From Massilia endophytica (GTDB lineage: Bacteria > Pseudomonadota > Gammaproteobacteria > Burkholderiales > Burkholderiaceae_D), in NCBI RefSeq assembly GCF_021165955.1, contig NZ_CP088952.1:3038001-3102000 (forward strand): a DNA stretch of 64,000 nt. The letters are read 5' to 3'. The translations under genes and the position numbers were made by a program. This document shows, piece by piece, positions 25,094 through 33,877 of this stretch. Within the stretch, counting starts at the first letter, position 1. Each line of letters starts with the position of its first letter. The notes beneath the pieces were generated by a model, which worked only from the letters and a program-made list of their open reading frames with translations, searched no databases and had not been told where the DNA came from.

Positions 25094-26068
25094 TTACTTG
25101 ATGTTCACGCGGGCGATGGTGCCGTTCGGGACCACCGGCAGCTCCAGCGGCTGGCCGCGCAGCGTGGCGCGCACGTTGCCCGGCTTGCCGACGATGAGCA
25201 GCGCGTCGCCGTCGATTTCGAAGGTCTCGGTGCTGCCGCCCTTCACCAGGCGGGCGATCATGGACGACTGGCCGCCCGGACGGCGGATCTCGATCCAGGA
25301 ATCGTCCACCACGTTCAGCACCAGGGTGCCCGGCGCGGCGGCGGCGGGAGCGGCCGGCGCGGGCGCGGGCGCCGCAGGCGCCGCTGCGGGCGGCGTGGCC
25401 GCGGTACCCGGCGCGGCGGGCGTTGCGCCCTGCGCAGGCGGCGTGCCTGCGGGGGCGGCCGGTGCGGCGCTTTCGCTTGCAGGAGCCGCGGCGGGCGCCG
25501 AAGCGCCATTGTTCACCAGCGGCACCACGGGCGCGGGCAGCGGCGTGCTGGCGACACCCGGCTGTTCGGCGGCGGCCGGCGCCGAACTCTCCGCGGAACC
25601 GCCCTGGGCGCCCAGCATCTGCGGCGAGATCAGGCCCGCCTGCCAGGCGCCGATGGCGGCGGCCACCACCACGGCCACCAGGCCGAAGGCGATCAGGCCG
25701 CTCGGCTTGGACTGGCGCTCGGTCATCGACGGGAAACGCGACTCGCTGAAGGACGTGGCCTTGTCGCGGCGCGGCGCGGCCGTTTCCACGATGGGCGCGG
25801 GCTCCACTTCAATCATGGCCACCAGCGGCGCCGGGTCCATGCGCAGCACTTTCGCGTAGGCGCGGATGAAACCGCGCGTCACGGCCATATTCGGCAGCGC
25901 GGCGTAGTCGCCCGCTTCGATTGCAATCACCTGGCGCTGGGCCAGCTTCAGCTGGTCGGCCACCTGTTCGACGGTGAGGCCCATGGCCTCGCGCTGTGCC
26001 GCCAGCGCTGCTCCGGGCGTAGGAGCCTTGCGCTGGTTGTCCGGCTGTTCCTGCCATTCAGAATCCAT
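25094..26068 (-). CDS. rodZ: RodZ-like helix-turn-helix membrane protein
   Basis: This 324-residue protein links the MreB cytoskeleton to the cell-wall machinery in rod-shaped cells. An N-terminal HTH_25 domain (LAAQREAMGLTVEQVADQL to AYAKVLRMD, about residues 20-85) binds MreB. A basic stretch and one transmembrane helix follow (about 128-150), then a long Ala/Pro-rich periplasmic linker and a C-terminal DUF4115 domain (VLNVVDDSWIEIRRPGG). The ATG at 26068 has a GGAG signal 5 bases before it. An ATG at 26089, overlapping the pilW stop, would add 7 residues and is also possible. Confidence 0.88.
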   Translation of the reverse strand: MDSEWQEQPDNQRKAPTPGAALAAQREAMGLTVEQVADQLKLAQRQVIAIEAGDYAALPNMAVTRGFIRAYAKVLRMDPAPLVAMIEVEPAPIVETAAPRRDKATSFSESRFPSMTERQSKPSGLIAFGLVAVVVAAAIGAWQAGLISPQMLGAQGGSAESSAPAAAEQPGVASTPLPAPVVPLVNNGASAPAAAPASESAAPAAPAGTPPAQGATPAAPGTAATPPAAAPAAPAPAPAAPAAAAPGTLVLNVVDDSWIEIRRPGGQSSMIARLVKGGSTETFEIDGDALLIVGKPGNVRATLRGQPLELPVVPNGTIARVNIK

Positions 26069-26081
26069 TGGTACTCCAGTA

Positions 26082-26888
26082 TCACTCATCAAACGCCCCA
26101 CGTTGATACGCAGCGTATTCAGGCGAAGTTGCATGGTGGCGGCGCAGCTGCGTCGCCAGGGCCTGTTCCGCGCTGGTGTCTCCCAGCTTGTGCTGCACTT
26201 TGATCGCCAGCCACAGCACGTCGGCGGGCAGGCTGTCTGGTTTGCTCACTTTGCTCAGCCGGGTCACGAAGAACCCGGCGCGCGTGTAGTCGCGCTTCTC
26301 ATAGTAGACCCGCGCCAGGTTGGCATTGGTCGCGGGCAGGTCCGGCGTCTGCTGCAAGGCGGGCAGCAGGTATTTCTCGGCAAGCGCGTAGTCCTTGATC
26401 CGGATCGCGCAGGCGCCCGCATTGTTCAGGGCCCGGCCCGGCGCGGCATAAGTGCGCATCGCCAGGGCCGCATCGAAATACTTGAAGGACTCGGCGGCAT
26501 GCCCGCCCTGGCACAGGAAATAGCCGTAGTTGTTGCTGATCTCCGGATTGTTCGGCGCCAGCCTGAGCGCCTGCTGGAAGCTGCCGTCCGCCAGGGCCGT
26601 TTCGCCCATGGCCATGTAGATCAGGCCGCGCACGCTGTACGCCTCGGCGTCCTCCGGCGAAGCGGCAATGGCCTTCTTGATCTCGTCCAGCGCCACGGTG
26701 TACTGCCCGGTCTCGTAATAGCCTACCGCCAGCTGCAGGCGGATCTCGGCGCGCTTCTGCGCGCTGGTCTGGTCCGACGCGGTCGGCAGGTCGGCCTGCT
26801 TGCCCGGTCCCGCCGCGCAAGCCGCCAGCAGGCCCGCCAGCGCAAAGGCGGCAAGGCGAAGGAAGCGGCGCGGGCTCAGGTCTGCCAT
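26082..26888 (-). CDS. pilW: Type IV pilus biogenesis/stability lipoprotein PilW (PilF)
   Basis: This 268-residue outer-membrane lipoprotein has the lipobox LLAAC (Cys24) and about six tetratricopeptide repeats, recognisable from LAVGYYETGQYTVALDEIKKA onward. It pilots the PilQ secretin to the outer membrane and stabilises pili. It is the usual neighbour of rlmN and rodZ. Its ATG overlaps the rlmN stop by one base (TGATG), which points to translational coupling. Confidence 0.93.
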   Translation of the reverse strand: MADLSPRRFLRLAAFALAGLLAACAAGPGKQADLPTASDQTSAQKRAEIRLQLAVGYYETGQYTVALDEIKKAIAASPEDAEAYSVRGLIYMAMGETALADGSFQQALRLAPNNPEISNNYGYFLCQGGHAAESFKYFDAALAMRTYAAPGRALNNAGACAIRIKDYALAEKYLLPALQQTPDLPATNANLARVYYEKRDYTRAGFFVTRLSKVSKPDSLPADVLWLAIKVQHKLGDTSAEQALATQLRRHHATSPEYAAYQRGAFDE

Positions 26889-28060
26889 CAGGAACGGATC
26901 TCCACGATCTTGCCGAAATCGGCGCCGAATTTCTGCTGGTACTCGGCCATTTTCTCCATGCGCTCCTGCACGCGGGTGCGGTCCTTGACCTCGCCCGCCA
27001 ACTGGCCGCAGGCGGCGTCGATATCGTCGCCGCGCGTCTTGCGGATGGTGGTCACGATGCCCGCATTCATCAGGATCTCGGCGAAGGCCTTGATGCGCGG
27101 ATTCTTCGAGCGCTTCAGCCCCGACTCCGGGAAGGGGTTGAAGGGAATGAGGTTGAACTTGCAGTTCACGCCGTATTCCGGATGGTTCACCAGCGCCACC
27201 AGTTCGCGCGCATGCTCGTCGCTGTCGTTGAAGCCGTCCAGCATGCAGTATTCGAAGGTGATGAAGTCGCGCGGCGCGAATTCCAGGTAGCGCTTGCAGG
27301 CCGAGAGCAGCTCGGCCAGCGGGTACTTCTTGTTCAGGGGGACAAGGCCGTTGCGCAGCTCGTCGTTCGAAGCGTGCAGGGACACGGCCAGCGCCACCGG
27401 CACTTCCTGCGAGAGCTTGTCGATCATGGGCACCACGCCCGAGGTGGACAGGGTCACGCGGCGGCGCGACAGGCCGTAGGCGTTATCGTCCAGCATGAGC
27501 TTGAGCGCCGTGGCCGTGGGCTCGTAGTTCAGCAGGGGCTCGCCCATGCCCATCATGACCACGTTGGTGATCTGGCGTTCGCCCTTGGGGCCGGGCTCGA
27601 TGCCCTTGGTCTTGCGCAGTTCGAATTCGGCCATCCACAGCTGGCCGATGATTTCGCCCACCGTGAGGTTGCGGTTGAAGCCCTGCTTGCCGGTGGAGCA
27701 GAAGCGGCAGTTCACCGCGCAGCCGGCCTGGGTCGAAATGCAGAGGGTGCCGCGGTTCTCTTCGGGGATGAACACGGTTTCCACCGCGTTGCCGTTGCCC
27801 ACGTCCACCAGCCATTTGCGGGTGCCGTCGGCGGAAGTATGGTCGCTGATGACGGCGGGCGCCGTGATGTGGGCGCGCGTCTTCAGCTTCTCGCGCAGGG
27901 ACTTGGCGAGGTCGGTCATGCTGTCAAAGTCGGAGGCACCGAACTGGTGGATCCAGCGTTGCAGCTGCTTGGCGCGGAACGGCTTCTCCCCCAACTCCGC
28001 ACAGTAGGCGATCAGTTGCGCGGGATCCAGGTCCAGCAGATTGGTGAGAGTCGATTCCAT
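26888..28060 (-). CDS. rlmN: Dual-specificity 23S rRNA/tRNA adenine-C2 methyltransferase RlmN
   Basis: This 390-residue radical-SAM enzyme methylates A2503 of 23S rRNA and A37 of some tRNAs. The iron-sulfur motif CxxxCxxC is CAVNCRFC (about residues 113-120). The SAM-binding GEP motif is GMGEPLLNY, and the conserved methyl-carrying cysteine lies near the C terminus in AACGQL. The ATG at 28060 begins MESTLTNLLDLDP; longer starts run into the upstream terminator. It is first of the run rlmN-pilW-rodZ-ispG-hisS. Confidence 0.97.
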   Translation of the reverse strand: MESTLTNLLDLDPAQLIAYCAELGEKPFRAKQLQRWIHQFGASDFDSMTDLAKSLREKLKTRAHITAPAVISDHTSADGTRKWLVDVGNGNAVETVFIPEENRGTLCISTQAGCAVNCRFCSTGKQGFNRNLTVGEIIGQLWMAEFELRKTKGIEPGPKGERQITNVVMMGMGEPLLNYEPTATALKLMLDDNAYGLSRRRVTLSTSGVVPMIDKLSQEVPVALAVSLHASNDELRNGLVPLNKKYPLAELLSACKRYLEFAPRDFITFEYCMLDGFNDSDEHARELVALVNHPEYGVNCKFNLIPFNPFPESGLKRSKNPRIKAFAEILMNAGIVTTIRKTRGDDIDAACGQLAGEVKDRTRVQERMEKMAEYQQKFGADFGKIVEIRS

Positions 28061-28084
28061 AAGCACAAGTATTTCAAAAAAGCC

Positions 28085-28112
28085 TTTGCCCCGGACATCA
28101 GGCCGGGGCAAA
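28085..28112 (-). terminator. Intrinsic terminator downstream of ndk
   Basis: On the minus strand TTTGCCCCGG and CCGGGGCAAA make a perfect 10-bp stem with an 8-base loop. GGCTTTTTTG follows, giving the T-run. It ends the ndk transcript before rlmN. Confidence 0.85.
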
Positions 28113-28150
28113 CGGGGTACAGCTACAGCAGCGCTAATCGCCGAAGCGGA

Positions 28151-28576
28151 TTAGCGGGAGTACACGTTCAGTGCTGGGAAGAAGTAAGCGATTTCCACAG
28201 CGGCGGTTTCGGCAGCGTCCGAACCGTGAACGGCGTTGGCGTCGATGGAGTCGGCGAAGTCGGCGCGGATGGTGCCCTTCTCGGCCTTCTTCGGATCGGT
28301 AGCGCCCATCAGGTCGCGGTTCTTGGCAATGGCGCCTTCGCCTTCCAGAACCTGGATCATGACAGGACCGGAAACCATGAAGTCCACCAGGTCCTTGAAG
28401 AAGGGACGGGCGGCGTGCACAGCGTAGAAGCCTTCGGCTTCAGCGCGCGACAGCTGGGTCATGCGAGCAGCAACGACCTTCAGACCAGCGCCTTCGAAAC
28501 GGCTGTAGATCTGGCCGATCACGTTCTTGGCTACTGCGTCTGGTTTGATGATCGACAGGGTGCGTTCGATTGCCAT
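28151..28576 (-). CDS. ndk: Nucleoside diphosphate kinase
   Basis: This 141-residue enzyme moves phosphate from ATP to other nucleoside diphosphates through a phosphohistidine. The catalytic histidine is in NAVHGSDA (about residue 117), and the nucleotide-binding residues are in ERTLSIIKPDAV and GATDPKKAEKGTIR. A GGAG Shine-Dalgarno supports the ATG at 28576. It has its own terminator and stands just upstream of rlmN, as in related genomes. Confidence 0.98.
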   Translation of the reverse strand: MAIERTLSIIKPDAVAKNVIGQIYSRFEGAGLKVVAARMTQLSRAEAEGFYAVHAARPFFKDLVDFMVSGPVMIQVLEGEGAIAKNRDLMGATDPKKAEKGTIRADFADSIDANAVHGSDAAETAAVEIAYFFPALNVYSR

Positions 28577-28807
28577 TATAAAAAACTCCAATAAAAAGAA
28601 AGGTTTAAAACGAAATTGATATCTCGATCAACCTTTGATTTTACCATACAACACACCATATACTGTCGATATTGGGGCAGAAGATGGCGTGGAGGGCGAT
28701 TTAAGCCAATCCTAAGACCGTCAAGCCGGGCTTTAAGCCCATTTTATGGCACCTGCGTGCTATGCTTTTAGTAAAGGTACGCCTGTACCGCATCCTTTTG
28801 GAGGGCA

Positions 28808-29491
28808 ATGATGGATCTGCAAAAAACCTATGACTACTCTGGCAGCCGAGCGCTGGTCCAGAACCGCGTCCTGCGTAACACTTACTGGCTGCTGGCCCTG
28901 TCGATGGTGCCAACCGTGCTCGGCGCGGCAATCGGCGTCATGTTCGGCGTCCCGATGCCGCGCGGCTTTATGGGCGCCCTGCTCTTCCTGGGCGTAGCCT
29001 TCGGCTTTATCTGGGGCATCGAGAAGAACAAGGACAGCGGACTGGGCGTCGCCCTGCTGCTCGGCTTCACCTTCTTCATGGGCCTCATGCTCACGCCCCT
29101 GCTGAACCGTACCCTGGGCTTCACCAACGGCGGCTCGCTCATCATGCTGGCCTTTGGCGGTACGGCTGCCGTGTTCGCCACCCTGGCCAGCGTGGCCACC
29201 GTGTCCAAGCGCGACTTCTCGGCCATGGGCAAGTGGCTGTTCGCGGGCGTGATCGTGCTGATCCTGGCATCGCTGGCGAACATCTTCCTGCAGATTCCGG
29301 CGCTGTACCTGACGATCTCCGTGATCGCCATCGGCATCTTCTCCGCCTACATCCTGTATGACGTGCAGCGCATCGTCAACGGCGGCGAAACGAACTACAT
29401 CAGCGCCACCCTGGCCCTGTACCTGGACGTGTACAACATCTTCACCAACCTGCTGTCCATCCTGGGCATCGCAGGCGGCAGCCGCGACTGA
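28808..29491 (+). CDS. Bax inhibitor-1 family membrane protein (YccA/YbhL type)
   Basis: This 227-residue inner-membrane protein has seven predicted transmembrane helices. The start RVLRNTYWLLALSMVPT and the C-terminal helices with SAYILYDVQRIVNGGETNYI (the acidic pair that acts as pH-sensitive channel switch in the BI-1 family) identify it. YccA relatives modulate FtsH in enterobacteria, which is interesting given hflKC in the same window, but no direct link is shown. A TTTGGAGGGCA Shine-Dalgarno precedes the ATG, and a strong terminator follows. Confidence 0.92.
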   Translation: MMDLQKTYDYSGSRALVQNRVLRNTYWLLALSMVPTVLGAAIGVMFGVPMPRGFMGALLFLGVAFGFIWGIEKNKDSGLGVALLLGFTFFMGLMLTPLLNRTLGFTNGGSLIMLAFGGTAAVFATLASVATVSKRDFSAMGKWLFAGVIVLILASLANIFLQIPALYLTISVIAIGIFSAYILYDVQRIVNGGETNYISATLALYLDVYNIFTNLLSILGIAGGSRD

Positions 29492-29510
29492 TCCTCGGTG
29501 GCAGCGCAAA

Positions 29511-29530
29511 AGCCCCGGCATGCCGGGGCT
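29511..29530. terminator. Intrinsic terminator after the BI-1 gene
   Basis: AGCCCCGGCA-TGCCGGGGCT is a perfect palindrome flanked by an A-run on the left and eight Ts on the right. It can stop the BI-1 gene transcript and also the convergent aldo/keto reductase transcript. Confidence 0.9.
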
Positions 29531-29540
29531 TTTTTTTTGC

Positions 29541-30518
29541 TCAGCGGTCCACGAAGGCCATGCGTTCCTTGCTGTAACGCTCGCCGGACACCTGCTGCAG
29601 CGCCCTCTCCAGCTCCGCCACTTCGCCGGCGCTGAGCACCAGCTGCGCGGCGGCCGCGTTCTGCTCCAGGTAGCGGCGGCGCTTGGTGCCGGGAATCGGC
29701 ACGATATCGTCCCCGCGCTGGAGCACCCAGGCCAGCGCCACTTCGGCCGGGGTAACGCCGCGTGCCGCCGCCAGCTCCGTCACCGCCTGGGCCGCGCGCA
29801 TGTTGGCGTCGAAGTTCTCGCCCTGGAAGCGCGGATCGAGATGGCGGAAGTCCGACGGCGGATAATTCTCCGCGCGCTGCGCCGTGCCGCTCAGGAAGCC
29901 CCGGCCCAGCGGGCTGAATGGCACCAGGCCGATGCCCAGCTGACGCAGCAGGGGCAGGAGTTCCTCGTCCAGGTTGCGCTCCCACAGCGAATACTCGCTC
30001 TGCAAAGCGCTGATGGGGTGCACGGCGTGCGCCCGGCGGATGGTGCCGGCGCCCGCCTCGGACAGGCCGAGATAGCGCACCTTCCCCTCCCGCACCAGGT
30101 CGGCCATCACGCCCACCACCTCCTCGATGGGCACGGCCGGATCGACGCGGTGCTGGTACAGCAGGTCGATGTAGTCCGTATCCAGGCGCCGCAGCGAGCC
30201 CTCGACCGCCTTGCGGATCGTCTGCGGGCGGCTGTCCACGCCGTTCAGCGCGCCCTTGGTGAGATCGAAGCCGAACTTCGTCGCCAGGATGACCTGCTGG
30301 CGGCGGCCCTTGAAGGCGCGGCCGAGGAGCGACTCGTTCTCGTAAGGTCCGTACTGTTCGGCCGTGTCGAAGAAGTTGATGCCAAGGTCGATGGCGCGGT
30401 GCAGAGTCGCGATAGACTCCGCTTCGTCGGCCTCGCCGTAGATGCCGGTCATGCCCATGCAGCCCAGGCCAATGGCCGATACCGTCAAACCTTGCGATCC
30501 CAATGTGCGCTGTTCCAT
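29541..30518 (-). CDS. Aldo/keto reductase
   Basis: This 325-residue NADP(H)-dependent oxidoreductase has the TIM-barrel AKR fold. The catalytic Asp and Tyr are in FFDTAEQYGPYENESLLG (about residues 50-67), Lys in ILATKFGFD and His in DLLYQHRVDP. The start MEQRTLGSQGLTVSAIGLGCMGM is typical of the YajO/AKR13-like group. Substrate cannot be inferred. Its ATG overlaps the stop of the EamA transporter gene by one base, so both are made from one transcript. Confidence 0.93.
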   Translation of the reverse strand: MEQRTLGSQGLTVSAIGLGCMGMTGIYGEADEAESIATLHRAIDLGINFFDTAEQYGPYENESLLGRAFKGRRQQVILATKFGFDLTKGALNGVDSRPQTIRKAVEGSLRRLDTDYIDLLYQHRVDPAVPIEEVVGVMADLVREGKVRYLGLSEAGAGTIRRAHAVHPISALQSEYSLWERNLDEELLPLLRQLGIGLVPFSPLGRGFLSGTAQRAENYPPSDFRHLDPRFQGENFDANMRAAQAVTELAAARGVTPAEVALAWVLQRGDDIVPIPGTKRRRYLEQNAAAAQLVLSAGEVAELERALQQVSGERYSKERMAFVDR

Positions 30519-31402
30519 TACGAGCGGCTCCGATGTGTGAAGAGTTGAAGGACGCCCTTGCCCGCGAACTGGTTCGCCAGCACCGCGGCAAGGATCATGG
30601 CCATGCCCAGCACCTGCGCGCCGCTCAGCACCACGTCGAAGAACAGCACATCGACCGCGATGGCCACCAGCGGATAGATGAAGGAGAGCGTGGCGATGGC
30701 TTCGGTGCGCAGGCGCTGGAAGGCGGCGTACATCAGGTTGTACATCAGGCCAGTATGCACGATTCCGAGCGTGAGCACGCAGGACCACGCCTTCAGCGGC
30801 AAGCTGTCAAGGCTGAAGCGGCTGAATGGCGCCAGCACCAGCGCGCCGACGATCAATTGCAGGCCTGCGATCTGGGCGGGGGCAAGGCAATTCAGCTTGC
30901 GCGTTGCCAGCGTGGCGATGGCGTAGAGAAAGGCTGCGGCCAAGGCGAGCAAGGCCCCTGCCAGCATGCCGGTATCGGCGCCGGAAAGATCGATATCAGC
31001 CGCCAGGGCCACGCCTGCGAAGGCCAGCGCCAGCCAGGCCAGCTTCGCGACCGGCGGCAGCTCGCGCTGCAGCAGCGCCCCGAGCAGGATCAGGAAGAAC
31101 GGCTGCACGTGGTAGACCACGGTGGCCACCGAAATGCTGCTGCGGCCATAGGCCGAGAACAGGCAGAGCCAGTTCAGGATCAAGGCGGCGGCGCCGCCCA
31201 GGAGCCAGAGCATTGCGCGCCTGTCCAAGGCCTGCCATTGCCGCTTCAGGAGCAGCCAGCCCAACAGCGCCGCCCCGCCGATCAGGCAGCGGAAAAACAC
31301 CACAGTGAGCGGTTCCAGTCCGCTGCCCACCACCAGCATGCCTATCGTTCCCGACAGCGCCATTGCCACCGTCAACCGCCATTCCCCGCCCCGTTTTTCC
31401 AT
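30518..31402 (-). CDS. EamA/DMT-family transporter
   Basis: This 294-residue inner-membrane protein has ten predicted transmembrane helices in two EamA repeats (roughly residues 10-135 and 145-285). Such proteins export metabolites or drugs. The second in-frame ATG (31402) is chosen because GGAGGCGGCA precedes it; the first is at 31414. It forms an operon with the aldo/keto reductase and is divergent from a LysR regulator gene 97 bases away, the usual arrangement for a regulator and its target. Confidence 0.9.
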   Translation of the reverse strand: MEKRGGEWRLTVAMALSGTIGMLVVGSGLEPLTVVFFRCLIGGAALLGWLLLKRQWQALDRRAMLWLLGGAAALILNWLCLFSAYGRSSISVATVVYHVQPFFLILLGALLQRELPPVAKLAWLALAFAGVALAADIDLSGADTGMLAGALLALAAAFLYAIATLATRKLNCLAPAQIAGLQLIVGALVLAPFSRFSLDSLPLKAWSCVLTLGIVHTGLMYNLMYAAFQRLRTEAIATLSFIYPLVAIAVDVLFFDVVLSGAQVLGMAMILAAVLANQFAGKGVLQLFTHRSRS

Positions 31403-31499
31403 TGCCGCCTCCATTCAAGTTGCTTGCAGTATGGTTTAGGCACAAAAAATCCACAATTACACTAGAATGCAATAGATTATTGATGCAGGTGCAACGATC

Positions 31500-32381
31500 A
31501 TGGAAATGCTGAAGGAAATGGCGATTTTTGCTGCCGTGGTGCAGCACGGCGGTTTCTCGGCCGCTGCGCGCCAGCTGGGGCTGACCACATCGGCTGTCAG
31601 CCGCCACGTCACGCGGCTGGAGGCCTATATGGGAGGCCGGCTGCTGCAGCGGACGACCCGCTCCCTCTCCCTGACGGAGCTGGGAACGGAAGTGCATGCC
31701 GGATGCGTGCGCCTGCTGAATACTGCCCGGGAGATCCATGCTTTCGCGGGCAGCTACCGCGCCCAGCCGAGCGGCCTTATCAAGGTCAGCGCGCCTATCG
31801 TGTTTGGCCAGGTCTGGCTCGCGCCGAAGCTGCCGGGATTCCTCGCGCGCCATCCCGAAGTCGACATCCGCCTCACACTGGTGGACCGCAAGGTTGACCT
31901 GATCGAGGAAGGCATGGACGTGGCGATCCGCATTTCAAACGAGCTTGCGCCCGGCCTGGCAGCCCGTCCTTTGTGCGGGATGCGCTATGTGCTGGTCGCC
32001 ACGCCCGCCTATCTGCAGCGGCACGCGCCGCCCGGCGAGCCTGCGCAGCTCGCGGATCATTCCTGCATCTATCTGGGATACTCCGACTTTGGCGAGCATT
32101 GGCCGCTCCAGCGCGGCAGCGAGCAGGTCACCGTCAAGGTCAGGTCGCGCATGACGATCAATAACAGCGCGGCCATTCTCGCGGCTGTGGAGGCGGATGG
32201 CGGCATTGGCCTGATGCCGGACTTCACGGCGAAGGCCGCATTGGAAACGGGCCGTGTGGTGCAGGTGCTGCCGGATTGGTCGCTGCGCGAACCCTATGCG
32301 GGCGCGGTGCACGCCGTGTACGTGCCCGGCCGCCACGTGGCGCTCAAGATCCGCGCTTTTATCGACTACCTGCTTGCCTGA
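31500..32381 (+). CDS. LysR-family transcriptional regulator
   Basis: This 293-residue regulator has an N-terminal winged helix (MLKEMAIFAAVVQHGGFSAAARQLGLTTSAVSRHVTRLE, read as two parts, residues 3-42) and a periplasmic-binding-like effector domain. It belongs to the large group related to AaeR/DsdC-like regulators. Being divergent from the EamA-AKR pair, it most likely controls them and itself from 31403-31499, where a T-N11-A motif may be present (for example around ATTACACTAGAATGCAAT), though I cannot point to one clear site. Confidence 0.92.
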   Translation: MEMLKEMAIFAAVVQHGGFSAAARQLGLTTSAVSRHVTRLEAYMGGRLLQRTTRSLSLTELGTEVHAGCVRLLNTAREIHAFAGSYRAQPSGLIKVSAPIVFGQVWLAPKLPGFLARHPEVDIRLTLVDRKVDLIEEGMDVAIRISNELAPGLAARPLCGMRYVLVATPAYLQRHAPPGEPAQLADHSCIYLGYSDFGEHWPLQRGSEQVTVKVRSRMTINNSAAILAAVEADGGIGLMPDFTAKAALETGRVVQVLPDWSLREPYAGAVHAVYVPGRHVALKIRAFIDYLLA

Positions 32382-32383
32382 CT

Positions 32384-33727
32384 TCAGTCGAGGTCGAATA
32401 CCGCCATCGATTCCACGTGCGAGGTGTGAGGGAACATGTTCACCACGCCCGCCTGGCGCAGCGTGTAGCCTGCGCGGTGCACCAGCACGCCCGCGTCGCG
32501 CGCCAGCGTGGACGGGCTGCAGGAGACGTAGACGATGCGCTTCGGCAGCAGCTCGGGGTTTGCATCTTTCAGTTCCGCCAGCGCCAGGCCCAGGGCCATG
32601 GCGCCGTCGCGCGGCGGGTCGATCAGCATGCGGTCGAATTTGCCGAGGGCGACCAGGTCGTCCTTCGTCACTTCGAACAGGTTGCGGGTCGAGAAGCTGG
32701 TCTTGGCATCGAGGCCGTTGACCTTGGCGTTCGCCAGCGCGCGCTCGGTGAGCGCCGTGCTGCCTTCGATGCCCACCACTTCGCGCGCCTGCGTCGCCAG
32801 CGGCAGCGTGAAGTTGCCCAGGCCGCAGAACAGGTCGGCCACGCGGTCGGTGGGCTGAACATCCAGCAGGCGCAGGGCTTTCGCCACCAGCACGCGGTTG
32901 ATGTGGTGGTTCACCTGGGTGAAGTCCACCGGCTTGAATGGCATCTTCACGCCGAATTCGGGCAGCAGGTAGTGCAGCTGCTTGTCCAGCGGGTAGAAGG
33001 GATAGGCGGTGTCCGGGCCCTTGGGCTGCAGCCACCACTGAATCTTGTATTCGTCGGCGAAGGCTTTCACCTTCGCTTCGTCGTCCGCCGTGAGGGGCTC
33101 CATATTGCGCATCACGAGCACCGTCAGGTCTTCGCCGATGGCCAGTTCGATCTGCGGCACCTTGTCGAAGATGGAGAGCGAGTGGATCAGCGCGCGCAGC
33201 GGCATCATCATGTCCGATACGTGCCTGGGCAGGATCTGGCAGCTCTGGATGTCGGCCACGTAGACGGACTTCTTCTCGTGGAAGCCCACCAGCACCGTGC
33301 CCTTCTTGGCCACGTAGCGCGAGGACAGGCGCGCGCGGTAGCGGTAGCCCCACGTCGGGCCGTACATCGGGCGCATCATGGTTTCCGGCTTCACCTTGGA
33401 GAGGTGCCAGAGATTGTCCTCCAGAACGCGCTGCTTGATCGCTACCTGGGCCGAGGGCTCCAGGTGCTGCATGGAGCAGCCGCCGCAGTAGTCGAAATGG
33501 ACACACTTGGGCGCCACGCGCATCGAGGATTCGCGGTGCAGCTCGATCATGCGGGCTGCTTCCCAGTTTTTCTTCTTGCGGAAGGTTTCGAAGCTTACCC
33601 GCTCGCCTGGCAGGGCGCCTTCGACAAACACCACCTTGCCCGGGGTGCCGTCCTCGTTGTCCTGCATGTGGCCGACGCCGCGCGCGTCCATGTCGAGGGA
33701 TTTGATGTCGATGGTGTTGTCTTGCAT
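32384..33727 (-). CDS. rlmD: 23S rRNA (uracil-1939-C5)-methyltransferase
   Basis: This 447-residue enzyme has an iron-sulfur motif CVHFDYCGGCSMQH (four cysteines counting the later CQIL), a SAM-binding region VADLFCGLGNFTLPLA and the catalytic cysteine in VYVSCSPSTLARD. There is no clear TRAM domain in full, though GxG segments near the N terminus (GVGHMQDNEDGTPGKVVFVEGALPGE split) fit one. It methylates U1939 of 23S rRNA. The ATG at 33727 fits MQDNTIDIKSLDMDARGVGH; longer frames run into a repeat. Confidence 0.93.
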   Translation of the reverse strand: MQDNTIDIKSLDMDARGVGHMQDNEDGTPGKVVFVEGALPGERVSFETFRKKKNWEAARMIELHRESSMRVAPKCVHFDYCGGCSMQHLEPSAQVAIKQRVLEDNLWHLSKVKPETMMRPMYGPTWGYRYRARLSSRYVAKKGTVLVGFHEKKSVYVADIQSCQILPRHVSDMMMPLRALIHSLSIFDKVPQIELAIGEDLTVLVMRNMEPLTADDEAKVKAFADEYKIQWWLQPKGPDTAYPFYPLDKQLHYLLPEFGVKMPFKPVDFTQVNHHINRVLVAKALRLLDVQPTDRVADLFCGLGNFTLPLATQAREVVGIEGSTALTERALANAKVNGLDAKTSFSTRNLFEVTKDDLVALGKFDRMLIDPPRDGAMALGLALAELKDANPELLPKRIVYVSCSPSTLARDAGVLVHRAGYTLRQAGVVNMFPHTSHVESMAVFDLD

Positions 33728-33814
33728 ATTAGGTGCTGCGGGTGGTGTGGGGAACCCGGTATGATAGCAGATCGCGGTTGTTACTGACTGTGGTTGGTGG
33801 CTGACTGCGGTACC

Positions 33815-33861
33815 GGGGACGGACCCCGGTTTCGGCTGCACCGAAAGCGGGGTCCGTCCCC
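33815..33861. repeat. Dispersed repeat hairpin, GGGGACRGACCCC family (copy B)
   Basis: GGGGACGGACCCC (33815-33827) and GGGGTCCGTCCCC (33849-33861) are perfect 13-bp arms around an inner TTTCGG/CCGAAA stem. This matches the right hairpin of copy A, with compensatory A-to-G and T-to-C changes that keep the pairing. The preceding 22 bases (GTTGGTGGCTGACTGCGGTACC) resemble the centre of copy A, so this is a truncated copy. It lies just past the rpoS stop. Confidence 0.85.
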
Positions 33862-33877
33862 TGCGCCGCCTTTTCCC

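Noticed and set aside
25320..25520. GC-rich repetitive stretch in rodZ as a repeat array
   Set aside because: It encodes the Ala/Pro-rich periplasmic linker of RodZ. The repetition is at codon level and has no spacer structure like CRISPR.
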